Source: Caldilineae bacterium (lineage in GTDB: Bacteria > Chloroflexota > Anaerolineae > Epilineales > Epilineaceae). Taken from it: a stretch of DNA of 64,000 nucleotides. Positions 1 to 8,371 of this stretch are shown piece after piece (position 1 is the first letter of the stretch; the number at the start of each line of letters is the position of its first letter). The stretch lies in assembly GCA_020634625.1 (NCBI GenBank), contig JACKBJ010000003.1, forward strand, positions 1-64,000, in the 5' to 3' direction. The notes below the pieces were generated by a model. It worked only from the letters and a program-made list of their open reading frames with translations, ran no database searches and was not told the origin of the DNA. A program made the position numbers and the translations under genes.

Positions 1-141
1 TGCGGACGATTCTTCCCTGTCCTTCTTGCTGGCATTAGGTTGATTCTCGATGAGCGTAGTCACCTCCGGGATCTAGAAACCCGGAGGAAGGAGATCTCTA
101 CTGCGCGCCGGCGAATAGAGGACGAACTAAAGGCCGAATAG
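1..141 (+). CDS. C-terminal end of an unknown protein (5' end outside window)
   Basis: Frame 1 is open from the window edge to a TAG at 139-141 and gives 46 residues. The first part is hydrophobic (FFPVLLAGIRLIL) and the rest is charged and helix-prone, rich in Arg, Glu and Lys, like a membrane-proximal or coiled-coil tail. No start codon is available in the window and I do not recognise the family. It is the only open frame leading into the structured region that follows, so it may mark the gene upstream of that element. Being open for 46 codons is weak evidence by itself. Confidence 0.4.
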   Translation, partial: CGRFFPVLLAGIRLILDERSHLRDLETRRKEISTARRRIEDELKAE

Positions 142-171
142 CATTGGGCGCGACCTGCCTCCCGGCATGTG

Positions 172-869
172 CCTCAGCCAACTCCGGGCACACCAACCGA
201 ACGAAGGCGCAGCCGGAGTGAGGCCAGCGGGGGGAGGAGGGGTCAGGGGAGGAATCCCCCCGCTGGAAGCGAGCGCAAGCGAGCGTCGCCGTCGGGAGTC
301 CTTCCGATCAGGAAGGGCGTCTCGCGCAGCGAGCCCGACTGCCCCCGGTTAGCTCACGTGACCATAGATGGCCATCGAGTCGACACGTGAGCGTCCCGCC
401 GAGTCGAGCGGCGCGAGACGAGGGAACAGGTGGCGGTGGATGTCAGTCCCGGCCATTTCCGGGACGGTCGATGAGTGCCGCGGTTGCGGAGCGAGTCGAG
501 ACAGACAACGGCACCTGCGGGAAGCGGGGGCAGTCGGGCTCGCCGACACTCATCCCCAGCACACCTCTGGGCGAAGCCCATAGTGAGCACCAACACGCCG
601 CGAGAGCGGCCGTGCTGGGGATGGGTGGCAAGAGACCGACGGCGCTCGTTCGACGATCCTGCCCCGGAATGACGGGCTTTCCCCGGCACTGAGCGGGTGG
701 GTGAGGAGGACGAGACTCCTCCCCTGATGCCGACGCAGGGCCTTCCGCCCAAGCCAGCATGCGCGCGTGTAGCTGTCGCTATCGGCTTGTCCGGGGTGTG
801 CTGTTCGGGCAGCACAGGCTGCAGCACAGTCTTCACCGGTTGTCAGCACAGGCTATGGCACAGGTGAAG
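172..869 (+). ncRNA. Candidate large structured RNA, dense with perfect stems
   Basis: No convincing gene lies here, but perfect inverted repeats follow one another: 181-187/213-219; 224-234/256-266 (11 bp); 291-296/334-339 enclosing hairpins 300-305/311-316 and 321-325/329-333; 352-360/384-392; 397-401/409-413; 446-452/459-465; 475-480/509-514; 551-562/612-623 (12 bp) enclosing 568-572/576-580 and 597-601/606-610; 797-803/810-816; 831-837/863-869. A long-range 19-bp perfect pairing (329-347 with 525-543) encloses the middle hairpins and competes with the 291-339 junction. Hairpin 597-610 has a GAGA (GNRA) loop only on the plus strand, which suggests plus-strand RNA. The family is unknown to me. 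It could instead be a DNA-level element such as a transfer or replication origin. Confidence 0.5.
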
Positions 870-1473
870 GGAGCGCTGGCGCATTTCCTGGAGAGGATGT
901 AACCGGACTCCGAGCCGCTTCTGGTATCTCCCGGCTGCAGACAGATGAGATGAACCCATGGTTGTCCAAGCCCCGGGGGTCACTCCTGACCGATGCGTGT
1001 CTCTGGATAGAAAGCGTTGGTCAAGCGACGGGCATGCGACGGGCAAGGTCCGGAATGAAGTGGTACGATGATTACACTCGTCGTAGACCTTCTTGTCGGC
1101 CGCGCTGGCTCCCATCCCGAAGACGACTGAAGTCTATCCTTCTCACAAGGAGGTGGTCACTCTGTGTGTCGTTGATGGCATTGTGGGGGGCCTATTAAGA
1201 GGGAGGGCTGGCCCCCTGCTGCATCCCGTCCGAATGGGACGGAGAAAGGAGAGTATCTCAGCTGATGCCAATATCACTCCTCTAGTCGAACGCAGCCCAA
1301 AAAACTAAGGTTGACCAGCCGGGACAACGACTGGCCAACCACCGCCATGGGCGCCGCAACGCTCCACAGCAGCCAACGTGAAATGATAGCACTGAATCAA
1401 GCCTGATGCTTAAGGTGGCGATTCCGGCGCCCCGTCTCCCTTTCCGAGTAGCTATCAAATAGGAGGCAGGCAA
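870..1473. other. Intergenic stretch without a recognisable gene
   Basis: I see no gene with a ribosome site or familiar protein here. The clearest item is a 6-bp hairpin (1226-1231/1237-1242, loop of 5) about 230 bases before the next gene. Together with 142-869 it leaves more than 1.3 kb without protein-coding content. Confidence 0.5.
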
Positions 1474-2283
1474 ATGTCATTCCGGATTCCGTGGCTCTCC
1501 AAGTCCACATGGGTCTTGGTCGCAGCACTTGGTTTTGTCATCGGCCTCGGTGGCGCACTGCAAGGTTCTTCGTCATCCTCTCAGGTCCAGGCACAGGGAT
1601 CGGCCGAGGGCTGCCTTGAAGACTGTGAATTCAGCTGCCTCAACGAAACAGATGACTGGACCGGTCGGGGCACAGGTGCTGGAATCTGGATGATCGTCCA
1701 CGCCATGCCGATCTACAAGAACGGGGTGGGCGTCGATAGCGCAACTCACTGGTATGACCCGTCGCCTGAGCAGTATCCTCCCATGACCGTCACCGGACAT
1801 TGGAAAGAGAAGTCAGGCACTAACGTTGAGACATTCACTGTGGTCGTCGATGACGACGGATCGTGCGACTACACGGATGCGGGCGACCACATTCGCTGCC
1901 ACAAGGAAGTGGTCGTGGATAGCGACTCGGACTTTCTCTGTGACTCTTACGCTGGAGTATGGGACCGGGAAGTGCAGGCATCGAGTGGCGTCGGACAAAA
2001 CTGTGTCGATCAGGCCAATATGGCCTTCGACTTTGAGCAGGAAATCACGATCGACAGCGTCGTGTACTGCTTCATCAAGGCTGATGTGTATGCTAACATG
2101 CCCGGCTCAACAGGGCTCCGAGGGAAGATTCCCGGATCCTGCCCAGGTAACAATGCAGCATGGGATACAACCCGTAACGCTGCCGCGAATCCTGTCGACT
2201 TCACATGCGCTGAGTACGATGAGACCCGTCCCGATCTGTCGAATGTCCGACTCGATCTCGACCTTCCCTATTACTACCGCTGA
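1474..2283 (+). CDS. Secreted Cys-containing hypothetical protein
   Basis: The 269-residue product has an N-terminal signal peptide (Lys/Ser head, hydrophobic core at about residues 12-29, then a Ser/Gln/Ala cleavage region). The mature part holds about ten cysteines, several in close spacing (CLEDCEFSC at about 47-55), suggesting disulphide bonds outside the cytoplasm. It is acidic with many Asp and aromatic residues and ends in DLPYYYR. The start is supported by AGGAGG at 1461-1466. A strong hairpin follows the stop. I do not recognise the family. It belongs to the lower-GC island and precedes another secreted protein in the same orientation. Confidence 0.8.
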   Translation: MSFRIPWLSKSTWVLVAALGFVIGLGGALQGSSSSSQVQAQGSAEGCLEDCEFSCLNETDDWTGRGTGAGIWMIVHAMPIYKNGVGVDSATHWYDPSPEQYPPMTVTGHWKEKSGTNVETFTVVVDDDGSCDYTDAGDHIRCHKEVVVDSDSDFLCDSYAGVWDREVQASSGVGQNCVDQANMAFDFEQEITIDSVVYCFIKADVYANMPGSTGLRGKIPGSCPGNNAAWDTTRNAAANPVDFTCAEYDETRPDLSNVRLDLDLPYYYR

Positions 2284-2356
2284 GCTCAGCTTATGCTGGT
2301 GGCCAATGCGTCGACTACTTAGGCATCTGAAGATCGCCTAGCAGCTGCAACCAGTC

Positions 2357-2388
2357 ACCCCTGCCAGGCTTCAATGCCTGGCAGGGGT
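2357..2388 (+). terminator. Strong hairpin after the secreted protein gene
   Basis: A perfect 13-bp stem (2357-2369/2376-2388) with a 6-base loop lies 73 bases after the stop at 2283. There is no T-run after it, so it may be a terminator of the kind lacking a U-tail or an RNA-stabilising hairpin. Confidence 0.6.
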
Positions 2389-2434
2389 GCGATGCGCAAA
2401 TCGGCAACACACATGACCAGTAGGGAGAGATCAG

Positions 2435-3829
2435 GTGCGCACTGATGGTTACGGTAACGGCAGAGGAAGCACAAGACACTCTGTAGCAATCGCGCTCGGA
2501 ATTGGACTAGCATTGTCTTCAATCCGCTCCTGGGATTCTACTCAGGTAGACACAACTCACTCCCAGGCGACGCTAGATAGGAGCAGTTTCGTCTTTGTCT
2601 ACGAAGGATACTCCGCTGGAGATGTTGCGGGGTGTGGCGGGGTCAGCGTCTTTCACGACCGGACAGGAGAGATAGTCTTTCAGGGTCCACCAGCACCAGG
2701 TCATGGAGCATTGACAACCGACCGAGACATGACTCAAGTAGTTGCTGAATGGTCTCAAGGGGGTGCCGGAACACTGTACCGTCTCCAGATAGACGAATTG
2801 AATGACCCACCCTGGCATGCAGAGATACTCGAGCCTAGCGACGGTTTTAGCAAAGCTCTTCCAAAGGGCGGGATTGGCATCAGTGCCGACGGAACCACGA
2901 TCATCTCCGGGGAGTCTTGGAAAGCAGGCAAGGGAGTCGCTACACACAGAATAGACGCCATTTCAGACAGCCGTCTCGGCCCGAGGATCGGTGAGTTCCG
3001 TATTACAAATGACAGTCCTGCGGCGATAGCAACCCACCCAACTCAGCCCATCGCATATCTCTTGACTGAGCGAGCCTTCCTGTACACCTTAGATCTTGAC
3101 ATTACTGCTGCAAGAGAGTCTGCAGTGGCACTTCCGGCATTCAATATCGATGAAGCCGATCCACGCAGGACACTCCGCGGTGAGCAGTACTTCCTGACAC
3201 TCGCACCCGATCTCAGACACCTCGTTACCAATCGCTGGCAGACACCGTCACTCACGAGCATCGACTTGAAGTATGGTGATGTTGAAGTGATGGATATCAC
3301 GAGCGAGCTAACTACAACCGGCGGAGTCGCATTCAATTGGGGCTGGGACAACCTAGGCCTCTTGGCCGCCCATCATGGGAAGTACATCTCAGTGCATGAA
3401 TACGATCCGTTCGTGCCATCAGTCAGGGAGTTGGGAAGAGTCGAAATAGAGAGTCCGTTAGACGCATTCCAGGAACGAGACCAGCCCGGCTATGTGGCCT
3501 GGAGCACCGATGGGTCCCGTATCATTGCGGCGACCTCGAGGGGTAGTGCCGAATTCGTGACAGTTCGAGTTTCCGAGTGCGGATTAGCACTTGAGCCAGA
3601 ACACTATGTCGGCGTCTGCCCGTTTGAGGAGTCAAACCACCCCAAGGGGATTGTCACCGGGAATGGTCTTATTCCACCGCCACGAGGATTCGTGCCAAGT
3701 TGCCCATATCCCTGGTGGATGCCCGAACCAACCCCGACCTCGATGGCTTTACCGACAACCACACTTCAAGCTGCCCCTGGCACGCCAGTTCTGCCACCAA
3801 TCGGCTACCTGCCACTTGCTCAACGCTAG
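2435..3829 (+). CDS. Secreted beta-propeller-like protein with C-terminal YLPL motif
   Basis: The 464-residue product starts with GTG behind an AGGGAGA ribosome site. The N-terminus has a weak signal-like hydrophobic stretch at residues 17-29. The body has repeated blade-like segments with 'SADGTTIISGE', 'ATHPTQPIAYLL' and 'WSTDGSRIIAAT', typical of seven-bladed propellers of the TolB/WD40-like type. The last 40 residues are a Pro/Thr linker ending in IGYLPLAQR, the tail seen on several chromosomal exoproteins in this window. That match suggests the island is adapted to this host lineage. Function unknown. Confidence 0.7.
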   Translation: MRTDGYGNGRGSTRHSVAIALGIGLALSSIRSWDSTQVDTTHSQATLDRSSFVFVYEGYSAGDVAGCGGVSVFHDRTGEIVFQGPPAPGHGALTTDRDMTQVVAEWSQGGAGTLYRLQIDELNDPPWHAEILEPSDGFSKALPKGGIGISADGTTIISGESWKAGKGVATHRIDAISDSRLGPRIGEFRITNDSPAAIATHPTQPIAYLLTERAFLYTLDLDITAARESAVALPAFNIDEADPRRTLRGEQYFLTLAPDLRHLVTNRWQTPSLTSIDLKYGDVEVMDITSELTTTGGVAFNWGWDNLGLLAAHHGKYISVHEYDPFVPSVRELGRVEIESPLDAFQERDQPGYVAWSTDGSRIIAATSRGSAEFVTVRVSECGLALEPEHYVGVCPFEESNHPKGIVTGNGLIPPPRGFVPSCPYPWWMPEPTPTSMALPTTTLQAAPGTPVLPPIGYLPLAQR

Positions 3830-4025
3830 GCCAATCACGAAACGACTTGATGGGAGCTGCGAACAGACATGGGTGAGTGTTTCGTCAGCCATGCTCACGA
3901 AGACTACGATGACGGCACCTACTATTGCGATATTGATAGCATTCGTGATTCCATTGGTCGTCTGATTAAGCTCTAGTCGACAGGGGCGAATCGCGGGACG
4001 AGTCATTTATTCGGGAAGCTCGTGT
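3830..4025. other. Short gap after the propeller gene
   Basis: No supportable gene is visible. The following stretch holds the IS66 relic. Confidence 0.5.
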
Positions 4026-4223
4026 TCACGTGGATAGGCAGAACGACGGTCGCAGTCTTCCACCAATCGCCGCCTCCCGTGCATGAATAAAGCTCTCAAA
4101 GATCGAGTGCCGCTGCTGATTCAGCGTCGGGACGACGGTGAGGATGTGCGCCACGAATCGGCTGCCGGCTTCCGAGTCGACCCCGAAGCTCTTCTCGCGC
4201 CACAAGACTCCCCGGCGATCCAG
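4026..4223 (-). pseudogene. IS66-family transposase, C-terminal remnant
   Basis: On the minus strand a frame ending in TGA (4028-4026) reads LDRRGVLWREKSFGVDSEAG followed by SRFVAHILTVVPTLNQQ, the well-known C-terminal block of IS66 DDE transposases (usually 'W.K.SFGTQSEAGSRFVERILTVV...Q'). About 65 codons are recognisable. An in-frame TAG lies about 25 bases upstream of the homologous part, and no start codon, catalytic domain or accessory ORF remains. It is therefore a decayed fragment and evidence of past insertion-sequence activity in the island. Confidence 0.75.
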
Positions 4224-4276
4224 AGTGATGTGACGTGATGTGAGATGATTCTATGGAGTCTGTTCGTATCATCGCA

Positions 4277-4489
4277 TCACTGGTTCTTCCGCCCTACTTG
4301 CAGCCGCACATGCGGCCGTAGTACCTCGCGGATCTCCGCCTGCGGTACATCGTACCACTCAGCGAGCTTCTGGATCGAGGTGCCGTTGGCGAACATGCCC
4401 ACGATCGCCTTCTTGTGTCCTTCAGTGAGCTTGCTGGATGACGCAGGCAGCAAGCCGAGGCGACCCATTAGATCAGGTGCGGTTCCCAC
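4277..4489 (-). CDS. Small helix-turn-helix DNA-binding protein
   Basis: The 70-residue product contains a segment (about residues 21-58, LTEGHKKAIVGMFANGTSIQ and on) that reads as a homeodomain-like helix-turn-helix: a helix, 'NGTSIQKLAEWYDVP' as the turn and recognition-helix approach, and a basic tail. It begins with GTG only 5 bases after the stop of the upstream gene, so the two are co-transcribed and probably translationally coupled. An ATG at 4468-4466 is an alternative start. Likely a regulator or accessory protein of the mobile element; the target is unknown. Confidence 0.65.
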   Translation of the reverse strand: MGTAPDLMGRLGLLPASSSKLTEGHKKAIVGMFANGTSIQKLAEWYDVPQAEIREVLRPHVRLQVGRKNQ

Positions 4490-4494
4490 CTGCT

Positions 4495-4743
4495 CTACTC
4501 CACGACTTGGAAGATCACCTGCGTCGCAGGGCTGCGTAGGAACTTGATCTTCTTGCCAGTGGCGTCAGAGGCTTTCTTCAGGCGGTTCTTGACTGTCTGG
4601 CGGCTCGCGCCCTCGTTGGCAACCTCTAGCCTGCCGCCATTCCCCATGCGGCACGAGTCCAGAAAACCAACATACTCCTGGTGCAATGTGCCGGGTGAAC
4701 TCGTGACTTCCAGGTCCTTCTTGCTTAGAGACTCGATCGGCAT
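4495..4743 (-). CDS. Small conserved-looking hypothetical protein, partner of the HTH gene
   Basis: The 82-residue protein is basic in its second half (RQTVKNRLKKASDATGKKI), resembling small proteins from mobile regions with an EYVGFLDS...GG motif followed by a 'RQTVKNRL' helix. An AAAGGAG ribosome site stands upstream of the ATG at 4743, and a promoter is visible further up. The helix with 'SRQTVKNRLKKA' could be DNA-binding, but I cannot assign a function. It forms a two-gene operon with the HTH gene. Confidence 0.65.
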   Translation of the reverse strand: MPIESLSKKDLEVTSSPGTLHQEYVGFLDSCRMGNGGRLEVANEGASRQTVKNRLKKASDATGKKIKFLRSPATQVIFQVVE

Positions 4744-4791
4744 GACGGGTCACTCCTTTCGTAACGTGAAGAACTGCGGATTCGCCGGACG

Positions 4792-4821
4792 AGTATACGA
4801 CAGTGAGTATCACGTCTGCAA
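4792..4821 (-). promoter_or_regulatory. Sigma70-type promoter of the two-gene operon
   Basis: On the minus strand TTGCAG (4821-4816) and TATACT (4797-4792) are separated by 18 bases. The predicted start of transcription is near 4785, about 40 bases before the ATG at 4743. Confidence 0.6.
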
Positions 4822-5077
4822 GCCCTTACCTCCAACTACGCCTTTTCACTTGATGCGGACTTGAAATGCGCGGGATACTCGGTGCATTCCGTGCGAAGGA
4901 GGGCTGGGCAGAGTTCAAGAAACGTCCATTCGGTCGCTAGCTGCGACCTCAAGTCCGTATGTTTCAGCAAGATCATGACTTGTCGTTCTGTGAACTGAAC
5001 TTCACTCTGTTTCGACTGCGATTGCTTACTTGTGTATCGGCTTTTGGGTCGATCCCCCCTTCCCCAGCGCACACGAT
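4822..5077. other. Intergenic region between the small operon and the RadC-like gene
   Basis: Apart from the promoter at 4792-4821 I see no gene. An 81-codon open frame at 4836-5081 on the minus strand lacks a ribosome site and any protein-like features. Confidence 0.5.
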
Positions 5078-5617
5078 TCAAGAGCCAGATCGGCCAACAA
5101 GCCTCCCCCGCTCGGCCATGCTCACGAAGCCGCGATGTGAAACGACGAGGTGATCCATCACGGGGATCTGCAGCAGCCTGCCTGCCTCGACAAGCTCTGA
5201 CGTCATGCGGTAGTCGAAGTCGCTGGGCTCCGGGTCACCGGATGGGTGATTGTGTGCAACCGCAATCGCTGCGGCGTTCTCGATGATCGCAGGCCGGAAG
5301 ATCTCGGCCATGCGAACGGTTGCACCCGTGAGCGTTCCCTGGTAGATCAACGGCGTCGACAGCACCTCGTATCGCACGGTGAGGTTGGCCACGCGCACCT
5401 GCTCCTGAGGAAGCCCGGCCATCATCGGGCGAAAGAGCTGGTAGAGATCTGAGGGTGATCGGATGACCGGCCCGCTCTCGGCCAACTGCCTACCAGGTAT
5501 CGCATGGAGACGCTCCGCCTCGGCAACGAGTTGGTGAAGGCGTTCAAGAAGCTCCACGTCGCGTGGGGCAAGGAACGAGAGCTGAGAGGCCTGCTCTGGG
5601 CGTTTTTCGGTTGACAT
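5078..5617 (-). CDS. RadC-like JAB/MPN domain protein
   Basis: The 179-residue protein has the RadC JAB domain from about residue 52. The metal-binding JAMM motif is complete: H122-N-H124, S132 and D135, followed by 'DHLVVS' and a 'GFVSMAE' end typical of RadC. The N-terminal helix-hairpin-helix found in longer RadC proteins is absent and replaced by a short helical segment. Despite the historic name, RadC has no proven repair role; JAMM proteins are usually metallopeptidases, and short RadC genes are common on mobile elements. No good ribosome site precedes the ATG at 5617. Confidence 0.85.
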   Translation of the reverse strand: MSTEKRPEQASQLSFLAPRDVELLERLHQLVAEAERLHAIPGRQLAESGPVIRSPSDLYQLFRPMMAGLPQEQVRVANLTVRYEVLSTPLIYQGTLTGATVRMAEIFRPAIIENAAAIAVAHNHPSGDPEPSDFDYRMTSELVEAGRLLQIPVMDHLVVSHRGFVSMAERGRLVGRSGS

Positions 5618-5675
5618 GGGTGTTGGTACTACATATGCTCAGAACCTGCGTCCACGGCGAACTGAGAGGCGCACA

Positions 5676-5694
5676 CCGGCACTCCTGTTGCCGG
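5676..5694 (-). terminator. Hairpin downstream of the mobile-DNA protein gene
   Basis: A perfect 6-bp stem (5676-5681/5689-5694) with a 7-base loop lies just after the stop of the upstream minus-strand gene at 5701. It is weak but well placed. Confidence 0.35.
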
Positions 5695-5700
5695 ATGTGG

Positions 5701-6015
5701 TCAATACTCCTCCGGCTTCAGCAGCGTCGTTGCAGATCGGTCCGACTCCGTGATCACCCACAGCCGCTGGTCTGTCGGGAGGTTGTATGCAGAGAAGAGT
5801 CGCCCACCGTGCTCAAGGGCATGGTCGTTGGCTTCTCGATCCTCCTGTACAAGATCCCCCCAGTCGCCGGACTGGTGACGCATGAAAAAGAGCTGAGGCA
5901 GTACCTCAGCTTCCTCGCAAGCGTGCAGTGCACCTGGTGTTGCTAATGTTCGTCCGAGCGCGAAGAGCGGTCTCCTTTCGTATTCGTCCTCGCCTCGTGA
6001 TAGGCGTTCTGGCAT
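5701..6015 (-). CDS. Conserved small protein of mobile elements (plasmid-related protein type)
   Basis: The 104-residue protein carries the pattern 'LGRTLATPGALHAC', 'MRHQSGDWGDL', 'ENDHAL-like' and 'SAYNLP...WVITESDRSATT', ending in LKPEEY. I recognise this as a widespread small family usually annotated 'plasmid related protein' or mis-named as a restriction subunit, often found beside radC-like genes on plasmids and islands. Biochemical function is unknown. It lies directly upstream of the RadC-like gene on the same strand (83-base gap). No clear ribosome site precedes the ATG at 6015, so the start may be a few codons further in. Confidence 0.7.
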   Translation of the reverse strand: MPERLSRGEDEYERRPLFALGRTLATPGALHACEEAEVLPQLFFMRHQSGDWGDLVQEDREANDHALEHGGRLFSAYNLPTDQRLWVITESDRSATTLLKPEEY

Positions 6016-6122
6016 ATGCGCGAGAGTGTATCAAATCGATGGTGGGATTTCAACAGAAGTTGCATGGTAACCGCAGTGGTATGGATGTGGTGTAATCTGT
6101 CTCACAATCCTAGAGGTGGCTG

Positions 6123-7265
6123 ATGAGCAGTCGTCGTGGAAACAAAGAGGGCAGCATCCGGCATCGAGCCGATGGCCGATGGGAAGCTCGGGTCACCATT
6201 GGTGGACGCCAGCGGTCGATCTATGCCAAGACGCGTGCTGAAGTCGCCCGCAAGATGAGACAGGCGATCCAGCAAGTCGAGAGTGGTATCCCCCTCGCAG
6301 ACGAGCGGACGACGGTGGCCCAGTTCCTGAATACCTGGCTCGAGACGGTGGTAGAGTCTTCGGTCCGGCCAAGTACGTTTCGGTCCTACGAGATGCACGT
6401 TCGGATACACCTGTCTCCTGCCCTGGGTAAGAAGCGGCTCGCCAAGCTTGCTCCGCATCACGTGCAGGAGATGATGAATGCCAAGTTGGCGGAGGGGCTC
6501 TCACCGCAGACCGTACGACACATCCGCGCGACGCTTCGCAGAGCCCTAGGCCACGCTCTGAAGTGGGGTCTTGTCTCGCGCAACGTCGCGACGCTCGTGG
6601 ATCCGCCCAAGGTGCCGCGGCGAAAGGTCGAACCACTCACCGAGGAAGGAGCAGCCGCGATCCTGGATGCTGTGAGCGGCCATCGGCTCGAGGCGCTCTA
6701 CACGGTCGCGATGGCCATTGGCCTTCGCCAGGGTGAGGCGCTCGGCCTTCGCTGGCAGGATGTCGATCTTGACGGCGGCAAGCTCCGGGTCGTGCATGCG
6801 CTCCAGCGGATCGATGGTGAGCTCCAGCTCGTCGAACCCAAGAGTGCGCAGGCCCGCAGGACGATCATTCTTCCTGAGATCGCGATCGCGGCGCTCAAGC
6901 GCCACCGCGCGCTCCAGAATCGCGAGCGATTGGCGGCGGGTGGTGACTGGGTGGACGGTGACTTCGTCTTCACCACGACTGTCGGCACCCCGCTGGACGG
7001 CCCCAACGTCACCCGCACCTTCCAGCGCTTGCTCAAGAACGCAGGCCTTCCGCCCCACCGCTTCCACGACCTCCGCCACGACTGTGCCACTCTCTTGTTG
7101 GCGCAGGGTGTGCCGCTCCGCGTGGTGAAGGAGATCCTTGGCCACAGTCAGATCAGCCTAACAGCAGACACCTACGCGCACGTAGTTCCCGCGCTTCAGC
7201 AGGACGCCGCCGCGCGTATGGATGAGGCGCTTGGCGAGAGAAGTGCGCGCCGGCGTGACAGCTAG
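6123..7265 (+). CDS. Tyrosine recombinase / phage-type integrase
   Basis: The 380-residue protein has the three-part layout of phage integrases. The N-terminus is an AP2-like arm-binding domain (residues 1-50, 'KEGSIRHRADGRWEARVTIGG'), followed by a SAM-like core-binding domain (about 62-158) and a catalytic domain (170-365). Catalytic residues are all present: R202 (GLRQGE), K240, H315 and R318 (HDLRHD), H341 (LGHSQ) and nucleophile Y351 (TYAHV). An AGAGGTGG site precedes the ATG. The protein should integrate and excise the element at an attachment site, most likely the 3' end of the tRNA-Arg gene 1.35 kb downstream. Confidence 0.95.
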   Translation: MSSRRGNKEGSIRHRADGRWEARVTIGGRQRSIYAKTRAEVARKMRQAIQQVESGIPLADERTTVAQFLNTWLETVVESSVRPSTFRSYEMHVRIHLSPALGKKRLAKLAPHHVQEMMNAKLAEGLSPQTVRHIRATLRRALGHALKWGLVSRNVATLVDPPKVPRRKVEPLTEEGAAAILDAVSGHRLEALYTVAMAIGLRQGEALGLRWQDVDLDGGKLRVVHALQRIDGELQLVEPKSAQARRTIILPEIAIAALKRHRALQNRERLAAGGDWVDGDFVFTTTVGTPLDGPNVTRTFQRLLKNAGLPPHRFHDLRHDCATLLLAQGVPLRVVKEILGHSQISLTADTYAHVVPALQQDAAARMDEALGERSARRRDS

Positions 7266-7330
7266 GGAGTTTTCGCACGGGTGGCAACCTCCCAGATTCG
7301 CACTTGCGGACGAAGCCCGGTGATACGATC

Positions 7331-8371
7331 CTACCGCGTTCTTCCGGTTCGCGCGTCGATTCGTCGTTCGACGGAGTCAGAGTTACTGTTTGCCCACGGT
7401 GAGACCGACTCGCTGACCACGAGTGCGTCGTCCGGCTGCCAATCCTCAACATAGAGCGTTGCGAAACCCTCGCTCGATTCGGCCACCACGTTCGATGCGC
7501 CGGTCACGAGATCGTGAAAGACGAGGGTCTCATGCCACTCCGCGCTACAACCGTTGTAGGCAACCCGTACTACGATCGACTTGCCGTCCGGACTCCAGAT
7601 GGGTGGGCTCAGCTCTGCCCACTCAGCGGAAAGATCTTGCGGAACCGGGAACGAGCTTGAGTGTTGCGTTGCGGTCGCCGCCTCGATCCATGTGACCTCC
7701 CCCTGTTCGTCGTCAAGAAGGCGCGATCCTCCGATCCGCGTGGCATCCCGCGAAAGGGACGGAATACCGGGCACACTGCCGAGGTTGAGCACTGAGCCGT
7801 CGTCGGTTGACACACGCCAGATGTCCTGCGAGAACCCATTTACCCCACAGCCATCTGGCCCACCGCCCATATACAGGAAGGCCGCGGACGAATCTAGAGT
7901 CCAACCGAGAACATGCGGAAACAGCCCACCCACACCATCAGGCACCCACTCGGCGCGAACGGTGTGGGTGATCGATCCGTCGGTTGCGGCCACATGCTGC
8001 GAGACGTAGTTCCAATACTGCTCGCCGCGAGCAGTTGAGAGCTCAAGTGACTCGTCATGCATCACAGTTCGAGCAACCCACAGGCCATCAGGCGAAGGAC
8101 CACTCTCCCAAGTCGTTCCAACTGACTGCGGCAGCGTCTCAAGAGTTGGGATCGGCGTCGGAGACTCAGGCGCTCCTGCATCCGTGCTCTCGGCCAAGTC
8201 GAGTGTCGAGAGCGGCCGCTGGGCCGTATTGGTAGCCGGCGCGATGCTCGTGGCGGACGCTGGAGTCGGTTCGATCGGTGCTGGCTCGGACGGGACATGC
8301 CCACTGCTGCAGCCCGCTACAGTCAGAAGGAGCACGATGACCGACAGGAGTTCAACTGCATACCGGAACAT
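7331..8371 (-). CDS. Lipoprotein with TolB-like beta-propeller repeats
   Basis: Starting at ATG 8371 (MFRYAVELLSVIVLLLTVAG then Cys) the product has a good lipoprotein signal with lipobox TVAGC. The frame stays open upstream to a GTG at 8404 and an ATG at 8398, but the signal peptide favours 8371. A Pro/Thr/Ser-rich spacer of about 70 residues follows. The rest has propeller-like segments such as 'SGPSPDGLWVAR', 'PSLSRDATRIGG' and 'PIWSPDGKSIVV', typical of TolB/WD40-like beta-propeller proteins. It is probably anchored on the outer face of the membrane. It lies between the integrase (convergent) and the tRNA, at the element's edge. Confidence 0.75.
   Translation of the reverse strand: MFRYAVELLSVIVLLLTVAGCSSGHVPSEPAPIEPTPASATSIAPATNTAQRPLSTLDLAESTDAGAPESPTPIPTLETLPQSVGTTWESGPSPDGLWVARTVMHDESLELSTARGEQYWNYVSQHVAATDGSITHTVRAEWVPDGVGGLFPHVLGWTLDSSAAFLYMGGGPDGCGVNGFSQDIWRVSTDDGSVLNLGSVPGIPSLSRDATRIGGSRLLDDEQGEVTWIEAATATQHSSSFPVPQDLSAEWAELSPPIWSPDGKSIVVRVAYNGCSAEWHETLVFHDLVTGASNVVAESSEGFATLYVEDWQPDDALVVSESVSPWANSNSDSVERRIDARTGRTR

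Noticed and set aside
354..836. 160-codon minus-strand frame over the structured region
   Set aside because: Arg/Ser/Pro/Ala-rich, no ribosome site, interrupted by perfect hairpins; not protein-like.
150..870. Group I or group II intron, RNase P RNA or tmRNA as identity of the structured region
   Set aside because: I looked for the conserved core words of these RNAs (for example a group II domain V, RNase P P4 strands) and did not find them.
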